DNA of 64,000 bases from Loktanella gaetbuli (lineage in GTDB: Bacteria > Pseudomonadota > Alphaproteobacteria > Rhodobacterales > Rhodobacteraceae). The notes under the pieces were generated by a model. It searched no databases and had not been told where the DNA came from. It saw only the letters and a list, made by a program, of their open reading frames with translations. Positions 41,967-50,083 of this stretch are shown one piece after another (position 1 is the first letter of the stretch; every line of letters starts with the position of its first letter). The stretch lies in NCBI RefSeq assembly GCF_020531945.1, contig NZ_JAJATZ010000005.1, positions 172,645-236,644 of the forward strand. Reading direction: 5' to 3'. The position numbers were made by a program, and so were the translations under genes.

Positions 41967-42282
41967 GCGTTTGAGGGGATGAGTTGGTCTTCAAGGTCAA
42001 ATTGGACCGACTTTGGAAACTGTGTTTCGCTATTTCACGATTTGAGAACGGATTGACTCGCAGCTTTACGATTGCGAGGTTTAGGCAAGTGGACGCTGCA
42101 AATTGCAGTGCCGATCATGACAAAACGTCTGGTCGGACCAGACAAAAAGATGTCTGTTTCTGCGTACGGAACGCGATATCACGAAAACTCGGACTTCGCG
42201 CGAGCAATAGCTTCCTGCCGAGGAGCGTCCTTCAGGACGTCGCGCATTCGCTTCAATCGAAGTAGAATAGGAGTTCGAGCCA
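41967..42282. other. Gene-free 316-nt stretch, visibly AT-richer, with a 17-nt palindrome
   Basis: No credible gene: the frames present lack ribosome sites and do not resemble any family. The segment reads as markedly lower in G+C than the flanking ribosomal genes. It contains GTCTGGTC-G-GACCAGAC (42127-42143), a perfect 8-bp palindrome flanked by AAAA runs. It leads directly into the HNH nuclease gene and may be its promoter/operator region. Confidence 0.55.
42127..42143. repeat. Perfect palindrome upstream of the HNH gene
   Basis: GTCTGGTC, central G, GACCAGAC; 8-bp arms, single-base centre, AAAAC before and AAAAA after. Candidate binding site for a dimeric protein. Confidence 0.55.
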
Positions 42283-42636
42283 ATGAAGAAACTCGTTCGC
42301 ATACGACACAAAAAGATGAAGCAGCAAAAGGGACGTTGCTACTATTGCGATTTGCCGATGTGGGAGCCCGCCGCCGCCGCGGATAGGCATGCACCTCATA
42401 GAAAACGGACCGGACCGAAGCCGTTGCGATGTACTGCCGAACATCTCCGACCGAGATCAGAGGGCGGCAGGAATACAGAAGACAACATTGTCGCCGCATG
42501 CCTCTTTTGCAACAGTAACCGGCATCGCGCAAAGATCGCCCTTACTCCCATAGTATATCGTCAGCACGTTCAGGAAAGAATGGCGTCAGGCCGGTGGTTG
42601 TCTGTCCTGAGAAAGCAGACGCTGAAAACCGGATGA
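42283..42636 (+). CDS. HNH endonuclease
   Basis: 117 residues. Zinc ligands C19-x2-C22 (RCYYC) and C73-x2-C76 (CLFC) flank the HNH core: His54 in EHLRPRSEGG, Asn68 in EDNIVAAC and His81 in SNRH. It is a compact stand-alone nuclease of the type found in mobile or defence contexts. No methyltransferase or phage gene is near. TAGGAG lies about 9 nt before the ATG. It is flanked by AT-richer DNA and by a strong hairpin on the right, suggesting acquisition. Target sequence unknown. Confidence 0.8.
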   Translation: MKKLVRIRHKKMKQQKGRCYYCDLPMWEPAAAADRHAPHRKRTGPKPLRCTAEHLRPRSEGGRNTEDNIVAACLFCNSNRHRAKIALTPIVYRQHVQERMASGRWLSVLRKQTLKTG

Positions 42637-42639
42637 GCG

Positions 42640-42681
42640 AAGCCACGTATCGCCACGCTTTAAAGAGCGAGGCGATACGTG
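42640..42681 (+). terminator. Very strong stem-loop after the HNH gene
   Basis: Outer 13-bp perfect arms (42640-42652 with 42669-42681) and, after an A-A mismatch, inner CGCT/AGCG pairs around a 6-nt loop. There is no T tract. It begins 4 nt after the HNH stop and could be a terminator-like 3' structure or the remnant end of an inserted element. Confidence 0.6.
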
Positions 42682-42699
42682 GCAGACCAAATGTTGAGC

Positions 42700-42723
42700 A
42701 AGGAGCGACCTAAAGGCCGCGCT
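42700..42723 (-). terminator. Hairpin downstream of the copper-storage gene
   Basis: GGAGCG (42700-42705) pairs with CGCTCC (42718-42723), with CC/GG inside. It lies 12 nt beyond the minus-strand stop at 42735. Without a T run it is only a possible terminator. Confidence 0.35.
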
Positions 42724-42734
42724 CCAACTACTCG

Positions 42735-43121
42735 TTACAACGTCTCCAAAGCCTTCTTGCAGTCCTCGACCGTCTCGCGGCACATCTTGGCGCAGCGCTT
42801 GCAGTGGGCGTCGTCGTGGGTTTCGCACATCGCGGCGCAGGCTTCACAGGCCTGGATGCACAGCGCCAGCGTGGCCTTGATGATGGCGACGTTTTCGCCG
42901 GTGCGGCGCGTGGCGACGCGGTAGGTCGCGGTGCAGATGTCGGAACAATCCATGCACAGACGGATGCATTGCGCGCGGTCCTCATCCTCTGCCGAGCAGG
43001 CGTCGGCGCAGGAATTGCAGATGGCGGCGCAGTACATGGCATAGCGGACGGCCTGCGTCAGCGGCTCGTTATCGTGACCGGCAACGTCGGGATGCTCGGC
43101 GATCATTTCCTTGATGGACAT
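42735..43121 (-). CDS. Four-helix-bundle copper-storage-like protein (Csp/DUF326)
   Basis: 128 residues with 16 cysteines in the repeating pattern of DUF326/Csp proteins: MYCAAICNSCADAC, AQCIRLCMDCSDIC, ALCIQACEACAAMC and HCKRCAKMC. No signal peptide is seen, so it is the cytosolic (Csp3-like) form. Known homologues store many Cu(I) ions inside the bundle through Cys thiolates. No copper regulator or exporter is adjacent; the helicase gene upstream is separated by a terminator. Copper binding is inferred by family. Confidence 0.88.
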   Translation of the reverse strand: MSIKEMIAEHPDVAGHDNEPLTQAVRYAMYCAAICNSCADACSAEDEDRAQCIRLCMDCSDICTATYRVATRRTGENVAIIKATLALCIQACEACAAMCETHDDAHCKRCAKMCRETVEDCKKALETL

Positions 43122-43183
43122 AGCGTGTCTCCTGTCTGGGTTCGGGGACCAACCCGGCTCACGCGACAGATGTTCCGCATAGA

Positions 43184-43211
43184 AAAAAGGCGCACCCCGA
43201 CGGGGTGCGCC
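43184..43211 (-). terminator. Intrinsic terminator of the DEAD-box helicase gene
   Basis: 10-bp stem (43189-43198 with 43202-43211) followed on the minus strand by a T run (A residues 43183-43188 on the plus strand), 8 nt after the helicase stop. Confidence 0.9.
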
Positions 43212-43219
43212 TTGATCGT

Positions 43220-44536
43220 TCAGGCGGCAGAAGACCGCCCGCCACCGCTGCGACGGCGACGCTGACCGCCACCGGGTTTGGCGTTGGTGTGTCCGGGCTT
43301 GTTATTCGCCTTGGGCTTGCCGCGACCTGCGCCGCCAGCGTTGCCACCGCGACCACGACCACCGCCGCCACCGCCACCGTTGGGGCGTTTTTTCTGGCCC
43401 GGCTGGATTTCCCAACGCGTGCCTGTTGCCGTCGGGATCGTCGATTTCATCGCTTTTTCGATGTCCTGCAGTTCGATCATCTCATCGGGTGCAACCAATG
43501 CGACCGCGCTGCCGTCAGCACCCGCACGCGCCGTCCGACCGATGCGGTGGACATAGTTTTCGGCCACGTTCGGCAGGTCGTAGTTATAAACAAAGGCCAC
43601 ATCGGGGATGTCCAGACCACGGGCGGCCACATCGGTGGCGACCAGAACCCGGACCTTGCCCTGTTTGAACGCCTCCAGCGCGCGATCACGCTGGCCCTGG
43701 GATTTGTTGCCGTGGATGGATGCGGCGGCGAAACCCTTGTTCTCGAGCTGCTTGTAGATCTTTTCGCAACCGTGCTTGGTCCGGCCGAACACAATGGCCA
43801 GCTCGTCGCGATGCGCGTCCAGCAGTTCGACCAGCAGGTCGAACTTGGCCGCCTGCGCCACGAAATGCACCGATTGTTCGATCTTTTTCACGGCCTGACC
43901 CGGCGGGTTGACCTGCACGCGCACGGCATCCTTGAGGTAGGTATCGGCCAGCTCGCTCATCAGCTTGGGCATGGTGGCGCTGAACATCATGGTCTGACGA
44001 TCGGCGGCCAGCAGCGGTGCGATCCGGCGCAGCGCATGGATGAAACCCATGTCCAGCATCTGGTCGGCCTCGTCCAGCACCAGATAGATGGTTTCATCCA
44101 GCCGCACGGCGCGGCGGTCCAGCAGGTCGATCAGGCGACCGGGCGTCGCGACCAGCAGGTCGACACCGTTTTGCAGACGTTTCTGCTGGGCCACGATCCC
44201 CGCGCCCCCTACGACCAGCGCCACCTTGAGGTGGCTGCCCATGGTGTAGTTGGTCAGGTTGTCGGCGATCTGTTTTGCCAGTTCGCGCGTCGGGGCCAGG
44301 ATCAGGCCACGGACGGTTTTCGGGGCCGGTTTCGTGCCGGCCTTCATCAGTGCGTCGATCATCGGCAGGCCAAAGGCCGCCGTCTTGCCGGTACCGGTCT
44401 GGGCCAGACCCATGACATCGCGGCCCTGCATCGCGTAGGGGATCGCCTGTTTCTGAATGGGGGTGGGTTCGGTGATGCCTTGCTCAGCAAGCTTTTCCAC
44501 CAGGCGGGGCGCAAGGCCCAACATGTCGAAATCCAT
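43220..44536 (-). CDS. rhlE: RhlE-type DEAD-box RNA helicase
   Basis: 438 residues from ATG 44536 (GAAAGAG upstream); a longer start at 44623 is less likely. Q motif PTPIQ (25-29), motif I AQTGTGKT (45-52), APTREL, DEAD at 155-158, SATMP, then the second lobe with VATDVAARGLDIPDVAFV and HRIGRTARAG. The C-terminal about 55 residues are basic and glycine-rich (GGGGGGRGRGGNAGGAGRG), an RNA-binding tail. Probable role in ribosome assembly or mRNA decay, often cold-induced. Confidence 0.93.
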   Translation of the reverse strand: MDFDMLGLAPRLVEKLAEQGITEPTPIQKQAIPYAMQGRDVMGLAQTGTGKTAAFGLPMIDALMKAGTKPAPKTVRGLILAPTRELAKQIADNLTNYTMGSHLKVALVVGGAGIVAQQKRLQNGVDLLVATPGRLIDLLDRRAVRLDETIYLVLDEADQMLDMGFIHALRRIAPLLAADRQTMMFSATMPKLMSELADTYLKDAVRVQVNPPGQAVKKIEQSVHFVAQAAKFDLLVELLDAHRDELAIVFGRTKHGCEKIYKQLENKGFAAASIHGNKSQGQRDRALEAFKQGKVRVLVATDVAARGLDIPDVAFVYNYDLPNVAENYVHRIGRTARAGADGSAVALVAPDEMIELQDIEKAMKSTIPTATGTRWEIQPGQKKRPNGGGGGGGRGRGGNAGGAGRGKPKANNKPGHTNAKPGGGQRRRRSGGGRSSAA

Positions 44537-44877
44537 ATATAACTCTTTCCGGGACCAGACGGCCCCTTGCGGCACACGGCAATCGTGTGCGGCGCAGATG
44601 GGTCGCTGCAAATAGTCGTCCACGCCGAATTGCCCGGACGCCGCTTGCGGCGCTGGACCCCCTGCGTGACCGTGGGAACCTGAAAATTTGACGGTGATTT
44701 GCGGGGCGTTCTGGCCCGGCCCTGCTCACGCGGCAGGATCATGCGTCTGTGGGGCACATGAGGCTTTGTTCGTCGCATGTCAACCACCCAGACAAAAGCG
44801 GAGGCAGAAGGCCGCTTGCGCTTTTCACGCCGCACCACACAAGATAAGGTGTGCCAAACGAACAAGAGGGCTTTCGC
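44537..44877. other. 341-nt intergenic region between helicase and mipZ
   Basis: The region separates the divergent helicase and mipZ genes and should hold both promoters. The short frames in it (for example from 44777 on the plus strand) have no ribosome site or family resemblance. A long helicase leader is possible, as in cold-inducible helicases, but I see no decisive structure. Confidence 0.4.
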
Positions 44878-45687
44878 GTGGCGCATATCATCGTGGTCGG
44901 CAACGAAAAAGGCGGTGCTGGCAAATCGACCGTCGCCATGCACGTGGCAACGGCGCTGGCGCGGATGGGGCACCGGGTCGGGACGCTGGACCTGGACATG
45001 CGGCAGAAATCGCTGGGCCGCTACATGCTGAACCGGCAGACATTCCTGCGCGACGAAGGCCTTGACCTGCCCTCGCCCACCTATGCGGAATTGCCCGAAA
45101 TCGACCAGGCCAGCCTGGGACCGAACGAAAACATCTACGACCACCGCCTGTCCAAGGCCGTCGCCGGGCTGGAACCCACATCGGATTTCATCCTGATCGA
45201 CTGCCCCGGCAGTCACACCCGGCTCAGCCAGGTTGCCCACTCACTGGCTGATACGCTGCTGACGCCGTTGAACGACAGTTTCGTGGATTTCGACCTGCTG
45301 GCGCATGTCGATACCGCTGGCGAACAGATCACCGGGCCGTCGGTCTATTCGGAAATGGTATGGAACGCGCGGCAGTTGCGCGCGCAGGCGGGCCTTTCAC
45401 CCATCGACTGGATCGTGGCGCGCAACCGTGTCGGCGCCCAGCAGATGGTCAACAAGGACAAGATGGAACGCGTGATCGAAAAATTGGCCAAGCGGATCGG
45501 TTTCCGCATCGCGCCCGGTTTCAACGAGCGCGTCATTTTCCGCGAATTGTTCCCCCGTGGCCTGACCCTGCTGGATCTGCGCGACATCGGGGTCAAGAAC
45601 CTGAACATCTCGAACGTGGCCGCCCGTCAGGAACTGCGCGAGCTGATCAAGGCGCTGAACCTGCCCGGTGTCACGGCGGATTTCTAG
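44878..45687 (+). CDS. mipZ: Division-plane positioning ATPase MipZ (ParA/Mrp-like)
   Basis: 269 residues from GTG 44878, which has AGAGGG 7 nt upstream. The deviant Walker A VGNEKGGAGKST (8-18) and the blocks MGHRVGTLDLDMRQKSLGRY, FILIDCPGSHTRLSQVAHSLAD and VYSEMVWNARQLRAQ match MipZ of Caulobacter. It forms a polar gradient with ParB that inhibits FtsZ and places the division site in alphaproteobacteria lacking Min. Its stop shares CTAG with the convergent hydrolase gene. Confidence 0.88.
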   Translation: MAHIIVVGNEKGGAGKSTVAMHVATALARMGHRVGTLDLDMRQKSLGRYMLNRQTFLRDEGLDLPSPTYAELPEIDQASLGPNENIYDHRLSKAVAGLEPTSDFILIDCPGSHTRLSQVAHSLADTLLTPLNDSFVDFDLLAHVDTAGEQITGPSVYSEMVWNARQLRAQAGLSPIDWIVARNRVGAQQMVNKDKMERVIEKLAKRIGFRIAPGFNERVIFRELFPRGLTLLDLRDIGVKNLNISNVAARQELRELIKALNLPGVTADF

Positions 45688-46496
45688 GCGTTCAGAAACG
45701 CGGCCACGTCTGACAGCAGGATGCGCGCCTCTGGCAAGGTATCCGGCCAGATATGCCACATGTGAAACAGGTCCGGCACGGTGCGCAATGTCACCTCGGC
45801 CCCGGCAAGCGCCGCCGCGTGCGCAAGCAACAGGCTGTCGTCCAGCAGGACCTCTGACAGGCTGACGGATATCAGCGTGGGCGGCAGGGCAGACAAATCC
45901 CCAAGAAGTGGGGATACCTCTGGGTCCCGCGGATCACGGTCCCCAAAGGCCAGATGGGCCAGTGCTGCATCCTGTGCGTCGTCATTCATCAGATCGCTGT
46001 CACCGTTGCGCGCCCGCGTGGTGCTGGCACCGCTGCGGTCGGTGTTGGGCGACAACAGCGCCATGCGCGGAATGTCGGCCCCCGACTGGGCTGACACCAG
46101 TGCCAGATGACCACCCGCGCTGTCAGCCACCACCCGCGCCCCCGGCAGTGCATCCAGCACCTGCCGGGCGGCCTCGCGGATAGCGGGCCAACCGAACTGT
46201 GGGGCCAGCGGGTAATCGGGCACGAACACGCGCGCGCCGGTCAGACCCGCCAGATAGTTGGCACAGCCCGCATGAGTGTCGGACCCGCCAAAGACATAGC
46301 CACCACCATGAAACCAGACGATCGGGTCCGGCCCCTGCCCGAACCACCGTCCACGGCAGCCCCCGACCGTCGCGGTCGGGGGCAGGTCCTGTGGATCGGG
46401 CCAGCGGCACAGCCGCACAAAGGCCGCCCGCATTTCGTCAGGTGACCCCGTGACCGGTGTGCGACCGATGTGCCTGACAACGGCGCTGAGTGACAT
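45684..46496 (-). CDS. Alpha/beta hydrolase, HSL type
   Basis: 270 residues. VWFHGGGYVFGG is the oxyanion motif, VVADSAGGHLAL supplies the nucleophile Ser, and the catalytic His lies in DLFHMWHIW near the C terminus. It resembles the other HSL-type hydrolase at 32.6 kb in layout but not closely in sequence. It probably cleaves short-chain esters or lactones. Its start overlaps the stop of the upstream SDR gene (TGATG), suggesting a shared pathway with the dehydrogenase. Confidence 0.85.
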   Translation of the reverse strand: MSLSAVVRHIGRTPVTGSPDEMRAAFVRLCRWPDPQDLPPTATVGGCRGRWFGQGPDPIVWFHGGGYVFGGSDTHAGCANYLAGLTGARVFVPDYPLAPQFGWPAIREAARQVLDALPGARVVADSAGGHLALVSAQSGADIPRMALLSPNTDRSGASTTRARNGDSDLMNDDAQDAALAHLAFGDRDPRDPEVSPLLGDLSALPPTLISVSLSEVLLDDSLLLAHAAALAGAEVTLRTVPDLFHMWHIWPDTLPEARILLSDVAAFLNA

Positions 46497-47278
46497 CAGA
46501 CGTTGATGGAGCCGACAGCCCCACCGTCCACACGGTAGTTCGACCCCGTCACGAACGACGCCAGTTCAGAGCAGAGGAACGCGATAACCGGGGCCACTTC
46601 CTGAGGTTTGCCGCGACGTTCGAGGACCAGATAGGGGCGTTCCTCGCGCAGGAAACTGTGCACGGCCTCGTCAAAGCTGACGCCTTTTTCCTCGGACCGT
46701 TTTTCCATCATGCCATCGGTCATGGGCGTCTCGATGAAGGCGGGGGCCACGCAGTTGACCATCAGACCCTTGCCGGAATGCTGCATGGCGACGGATTTGG
46801 CAAAGCTGAGCAGTGCCGATTTCGATGCGTTATAGACCGTTTCGTCCGGATAGGGTTGGGCCACGTTTTCGGAGGTGATGAAAACGACACGGCCCCAGCC
46901 ACGGTCGATCATCGGCGGGCACAGGTGCCGCGCCAGACGCACGCCCGACAGAAAATCAATGTTCAGCGCGTCAGACCATTCTTCCTCGCTCATGGTCAGC
47001 GGATCGCCCTTGCCACCTGTCACACCGGCCGCATGAACGACGATATCGAACGCTGTGCCCGCCTTTTCGACAAAGGCCGCGACACCTTCCACGCTGGACA
47101 GATCGCCCGCGATGCCGGTGACGCCCAGTTCTTCGGCCGTTTGGGCCACCTGATCGGCGTCCAGATCGGACAGCGTGATGACGGCCCCCGCATCCTTGAG
47201 AAGTTTGATCGTTTCGACACCGATGCCGCCGGTGCCACCGGTGACGAGTGCGATTTTGCCTTTGATACCCAGATCCAT
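46496..47278 (-). CDS. Short-chain dehydrogenase/reductase (SDR)
   Basis: 260 residues. NAD(P) binding motif VTGGTGGIGVE near the N terminus, HAAGVTG, catalytic Ser in FITSEN and Tyr/Lys in YNASKSALL, and a C-terminal VTGSNYRVDGG, so it is a complete classical SDR. AGGAG precedes the ATG. It is coupled to the HSL-type hydrolase downstream. Substrate unknown; the family includes beta-ketoacyl reductases and sugar or alcohol dehydrogenases. Confidence 0.9.
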   Translation of the reverse strand: MDLGIKGKIALVTGGTGGIGVETIKLLKDAGAVITLSDLDADQVAQTAEELGVTGIAGDLSSVEGVAAFVEKAGTAFDIVVHAAGVTGGKGDPLTMSEEEWSDALNIDFLSGVRLARHLCPPMIDRGWGRVVFITSENVAQPYPDETVYNASKSALLSFAKSVAMQHSGKGLMVNCVAPAFIETPMTDGMMEKRSEEKGVSFDEAVHSFLREERPYLVLERRGKPQEVAPVIAFLCSELASFVTGSNYRVDGGAVGSINV

Positions 47279-47414
47279 GGGATGCTCCTGTGTCTATGTG
47301 TCGTCATCCAACAGAGGCCGGGGGCATTGTGTTCCTTGCAATCATGTCGCGTACCGGCTGCGGAACCATCGGTCGGGACCAAAGGTTGGTCAGACGAATG
47401 AATGAAAGCTGCAC

Positions 47415-48962
47415 ATGACAGACACCTTTGGGCATCGCCCGCCCGCCCCCGCGATCTATCAGATTTATCCACGGTCATTTCAGGACACGACAGGCAGTGG
47501 GGTGGGCGATCTGGCGGGCATCACGCAGCGGCTGGACTACGTGGCGGGCCTGGGTGTGGACGCGATCTGGCTGTCGCCGATCTATGTCTCACCCATGGTG
47601 GATGGCGGCTATGACATCATTGACCACAGCGCGATTGACCCGCGTTTCGGGACACTGGACGACTTCGATGCGCTGGTGGCCAGGGCGCATGATCTGGGCC
47701 TTGCGGTCTATATGGATCAGGTTCTGAACCATACCTCGGATCAATGTCCTTGGTTTCAGGATGCAATCTCCGGTGACGCGGCCAAGGCAGACTGGTATCT
47801 GTGGCGCGACCCCAAGCCCGATGGCAGCCCGCCCAACAATTGGCTGTCGCAGTTCGGCCTGCCCGGCTGGCATTGGAACCACAAGCGGCGTCAGTACTAC
47901 TATGCACAGTTCACCGCATCCCAACCCAGCCTGAACCTGCGCAATCCCGACGTGCAGGCAACGATTGCCCGGCAAATGAAGGGCTGGCGCGACCGGGGGA
48001 TCGATGGTTTCAGGTTCGATGTCGTGACATCGTTTCTGTGGGACGAAAGCCTCAAAGACAACCCGCCGGCAACTCCGGAGGTACAGGACAAGGTGTCGGG
48101 CGAGAATTTCAACCCCTACACCTATCAGGATCATACCTATGACATGCTGCCCGGCGATGGGGCCGCCTATGCGCAGAACCTGCGTAAATGGGCCGGCGAC
48201 GACGCCTATCTGTTTGGCGAAAACACATCCGGCAACCAGTCCGTCGCACTGGCCATGGCGTTTTCCGAACCCGGCCGCCTGAACGCGACCTATATCACCG
48301 ACATGCCCGAGGGGCGCGGCAGTCCTGCGACCTTTGCCGATCTGATCGCGCGGGGGGCCGACTTTCAGCGCCTGCCCGGCTGGCTGTCCAGCCATGACCA
48401 ACCCCGCCACGGGGCCGGGGATGCGTCCGATGCCGTGCTTGCCTTGCAAATGGCCTTCCTGCCCGGACCGTGGATCATTTATCAGGGCGAGGAACTGGGG
48501 CTGCCGCAACCCGACCTGTCACAGCACGAGGTCACGGACCCGCTGGACCTGCGCTATTGGCCGGATGGACCGGGCCGTGAAGGCGCGCGTGTTCCGGTGC
48601 CCTGGAACGCCGACGATGAATGGTTCGGATTTACCGACGACTGCCCCTGGTTGCCGATGCGCTGGGACCGTGATGCGTTGCGCCGCGCCTGGGCCGACGG
48701 CGGCATGGTCGATTTCTATCGCCGCATCATTGCCCTGCGTCGGGATCTGAACTGGGCAGAGGCAGACATCACCGATGTCAGGCTGGATGGTAACGTTTTT
48801 GACATGACGATCACCACCGGGGACGCTGTCCGCTATCGCGGGGTATTCACCCATGGTGCTGCCGGCCCCGCAGACATGCCGCAGGGCGATGCCTTGATCA
48901 GCGCAGACGGCGTGGCACCCGATGCGGCAGGCTGGTCTGGCGGCGTCTGGCGGCTGTCGTAG
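47415..48962 (+). CDS. aglA: GH13 alpha-glucosidase
   Basis: 515 residues. Catalytic nucleophile Asp202 in GIDGFRFDVV, acid/base Glu269 in YLFGENT and Asp328 in SSHDQPR, with YQIYPRSFQDTTGSGVGDLAG and VLNHTSDQ as GH13 signatures. It is the alpha-glucosidase/oligo-1,6-glucosidase type that hydrolyses terminal alpha-linked glucose. No signal peptide is seen, so it acts in the cytoplasm. No sugar ABC transporter is in the window, unlike typical agl operons. Its 3' end overlaps the convergent SDR gene by 65 nt. Confidence 0.9.
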   Translation: MTDTFGHRPPAPAIYQIYPRSFQDTTGSGVGDLAGITQRLDYVAGLGVDAIWLSPIYVSPMVDGGYDIIDHSAIDPRFGTLDDFDALVARAHDLGLAVYMDQVLNHTSDQCPWFQDAISGDAAKADWYLWRDPKPDGSPPNNWLSQFGLPGWHWNHKRRQYYYAQFTASQPSLNLRNPDVQATIARQMKGWRDRGIDGFRFDVVTSFLWDESLKDNPPATPEVQDKVSGENFNPYTYQDHTYDMLPGDGAAYAQNLRKWAGDDAYLFGENTSGNQSVALAMAFSEPGRLNATYITDMPEGRGSPATFADLIARGADFQRLPGWLSSHDQPRHGAGDASDAVLALQMAFLPGPWIIYQGEELGLPQPDLSQHEVTDPLDLRYWPDGPGREGARVPVPWNADDEWFGFTDDCPWLPMRWDRDALRRAWADGGMVDFYRRIIALRRDLNWAEADITDVRLDGNVFDMTITTGDAVRYRGVFTHGAAGPADMPQGDALISADGVAPDAAGWSGGVWRLS

Positions 48963-49917
48963 CCACCAGCGCCCCCAGCCCAAAGGCAGCGGCAACGATA
49001 CCGCCCGCGATGACCTTGCGCGCACGGTCGGCGTCGACCGTCAGCGCCGTGGGGGCGACATCGCCATCGAAATCACCCGTGGCAGACCCCGGTCGCGCCA
49101 CAGGCGCATGCAGGTTGTCGGCATCAGGTGCAGCCCAAGCGGGTTGATCGGATTTCTGCATCTCGATCCCGTTGCGGGACAAGCGACGGTCGATATAGCC
49201 CGGCAGCAGCATGTCACCGAAAACCAGTTTCAGCACCGATGTGCCGACCAGAACCTCGCGCAGGTTGCCGTCGATCGCCTTGAGCACGGCGCGGGCCGCG
49301 ACATCGGGATGATAGACGGGCGGTGCAGGCTGAGGTTTCATGTCCAGATTGTTTCGGGCCCACTCAAACTGGGGCGTATCCATCGCAGGAAGCTGGACCA
49401 GCGACAGATGCAGATCCGGTCGGTCCTGCATCAATTCAGACCGGACCGCGCCGGCAAAACCGTTGATCGCATGTTTGGCCGCCACATAGGCCGCCTGACC
49501 CGGGACCGGGCGGTAGGCCAGCCCAGATCCGACGTGGACGATATTACCATGCTGCATATGGGCCAGCGCCAGCCGCGTACCGTTCACCTGACCCAGGAAC
49601 GTGGTGCGGATGATCTTGTCGAAATCGGCCACGGGAAGGTCGGCGAATTTGCAAAATGCCGTGCTCATCGCGCAATTGACCCAGACGACCGGGGCACGAT
49701 CCGCGACCAGCGTCGCGACCGCGTCCGTCAGGGCCTCTGCATCACCGACATCGGCGCTGGCGGTCTTGATCCGACCTTGCGGATGCGCACGACGCAGCCC
49801 GTCAAGCCGGTCGCCACCCCTTGCGATGACACCGACGGTCATCCCCCGCGCCACCAGCGCATCAACGACAGCCCGCCCGACCCCGGCGGTTCCGCCCAAA
49901 ACGATTGCGTCTGTCAT
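48898..49917 (-). CDS. SDR oxidoreductase with C-terminal membrane anchor
   Basis: 339 residues from ATG 49917 (GGAG upstream). VLGGTAGVGRAVVDALVARG is the dinucleotide motif and VGSGLAYRPVPGQAAYVAAKHA the Ser/Tyr/Lys site. A C-terminal helix (IAGGIVAAAFGLGALVATTAA) is followed by a strongly basic tail (RRRQTSLPHRVPRRLR). The last 65 nt overlap the convergent alpha-glucosidase gene, so the basic tail is read from DNA also coding the glucosidase end. Probably attached to the inner membrane. Substrate unknown. Confidence 0.82.
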   Translation of the reverse strand: MTDAIVLGGTAGVGRAVVDALVARGMTVGVIARGGDRLDGLRRAHPQGRIKTASADVGDAEALTDAVATLVADRAPVVWVNCAMSTAFCKFADLPVADFDKIIRTTFLGQVNGTRLALAHMQHGNIVHVGSGLAYRPVPGQAAYVAAKHAINGFAGAVRSELMQDRPDLHLSLVQLPAMDTPQFEWARNNLDMKPQPAPPVYHPDVAARAVLKAIDGNLREVLVGTSVLKLVFGDMLLPGYIDRRLSRNGIEMQKSDQPAWAAPDADNLHAPVARPGSATGDFDGDVAPTALTVDADRARKVIAGGIVAAAFGLGALVATTAARRRQTSLPHRVPRRLR

Positions 49918-50030
49918 CAAACTCTCCTGATCCGTGCGCGGGATGCGCGTTCAAGGATAGAAGTCCCGCCACCCGCCGCAGGTTCCGCGACCATTGCCCC
50001 CTTCGAACCTGCCGCAAGCCGTCAGCGCAT

Positions 50031-50058
50031 AAAAAAGCGCGACCCCGAAGGGCCGCGC
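50031..50058 (-). terminator. Intrinsic terminator of the DUF4394 gene
   Basis: Nine-position stem with one A/C mismatch (50037-50045 with 50050-50058), tetraloop, and a run of T on the minus strand (A residues 50031-50036 on the plus strand). It lies 25 nt after the stop at 50084. Confidence 0.75.
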
Positions 50059-50083
50059 CTCTCTGCCGCAATGCGTATTGGGG

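Noticed and set aside
41984..42265. Open frames between rpmE and the HNH gene
   Set aside because: No ribosome site, no conserved motif; treated as non-coding.
43205..44542. Long plus-strand frame opposite the DEAD-box helicase
   Set aside because: The helicase on the minus strand has all motifs; the plus frame reads as a non-biological composition.
44777..44877. Short plus-strand frame upstream of mipZ
   Set aside because: No ribosome site and no similarity; it runs into mipZ in another frame, while GTG 44878 has a clear AGAGGG.
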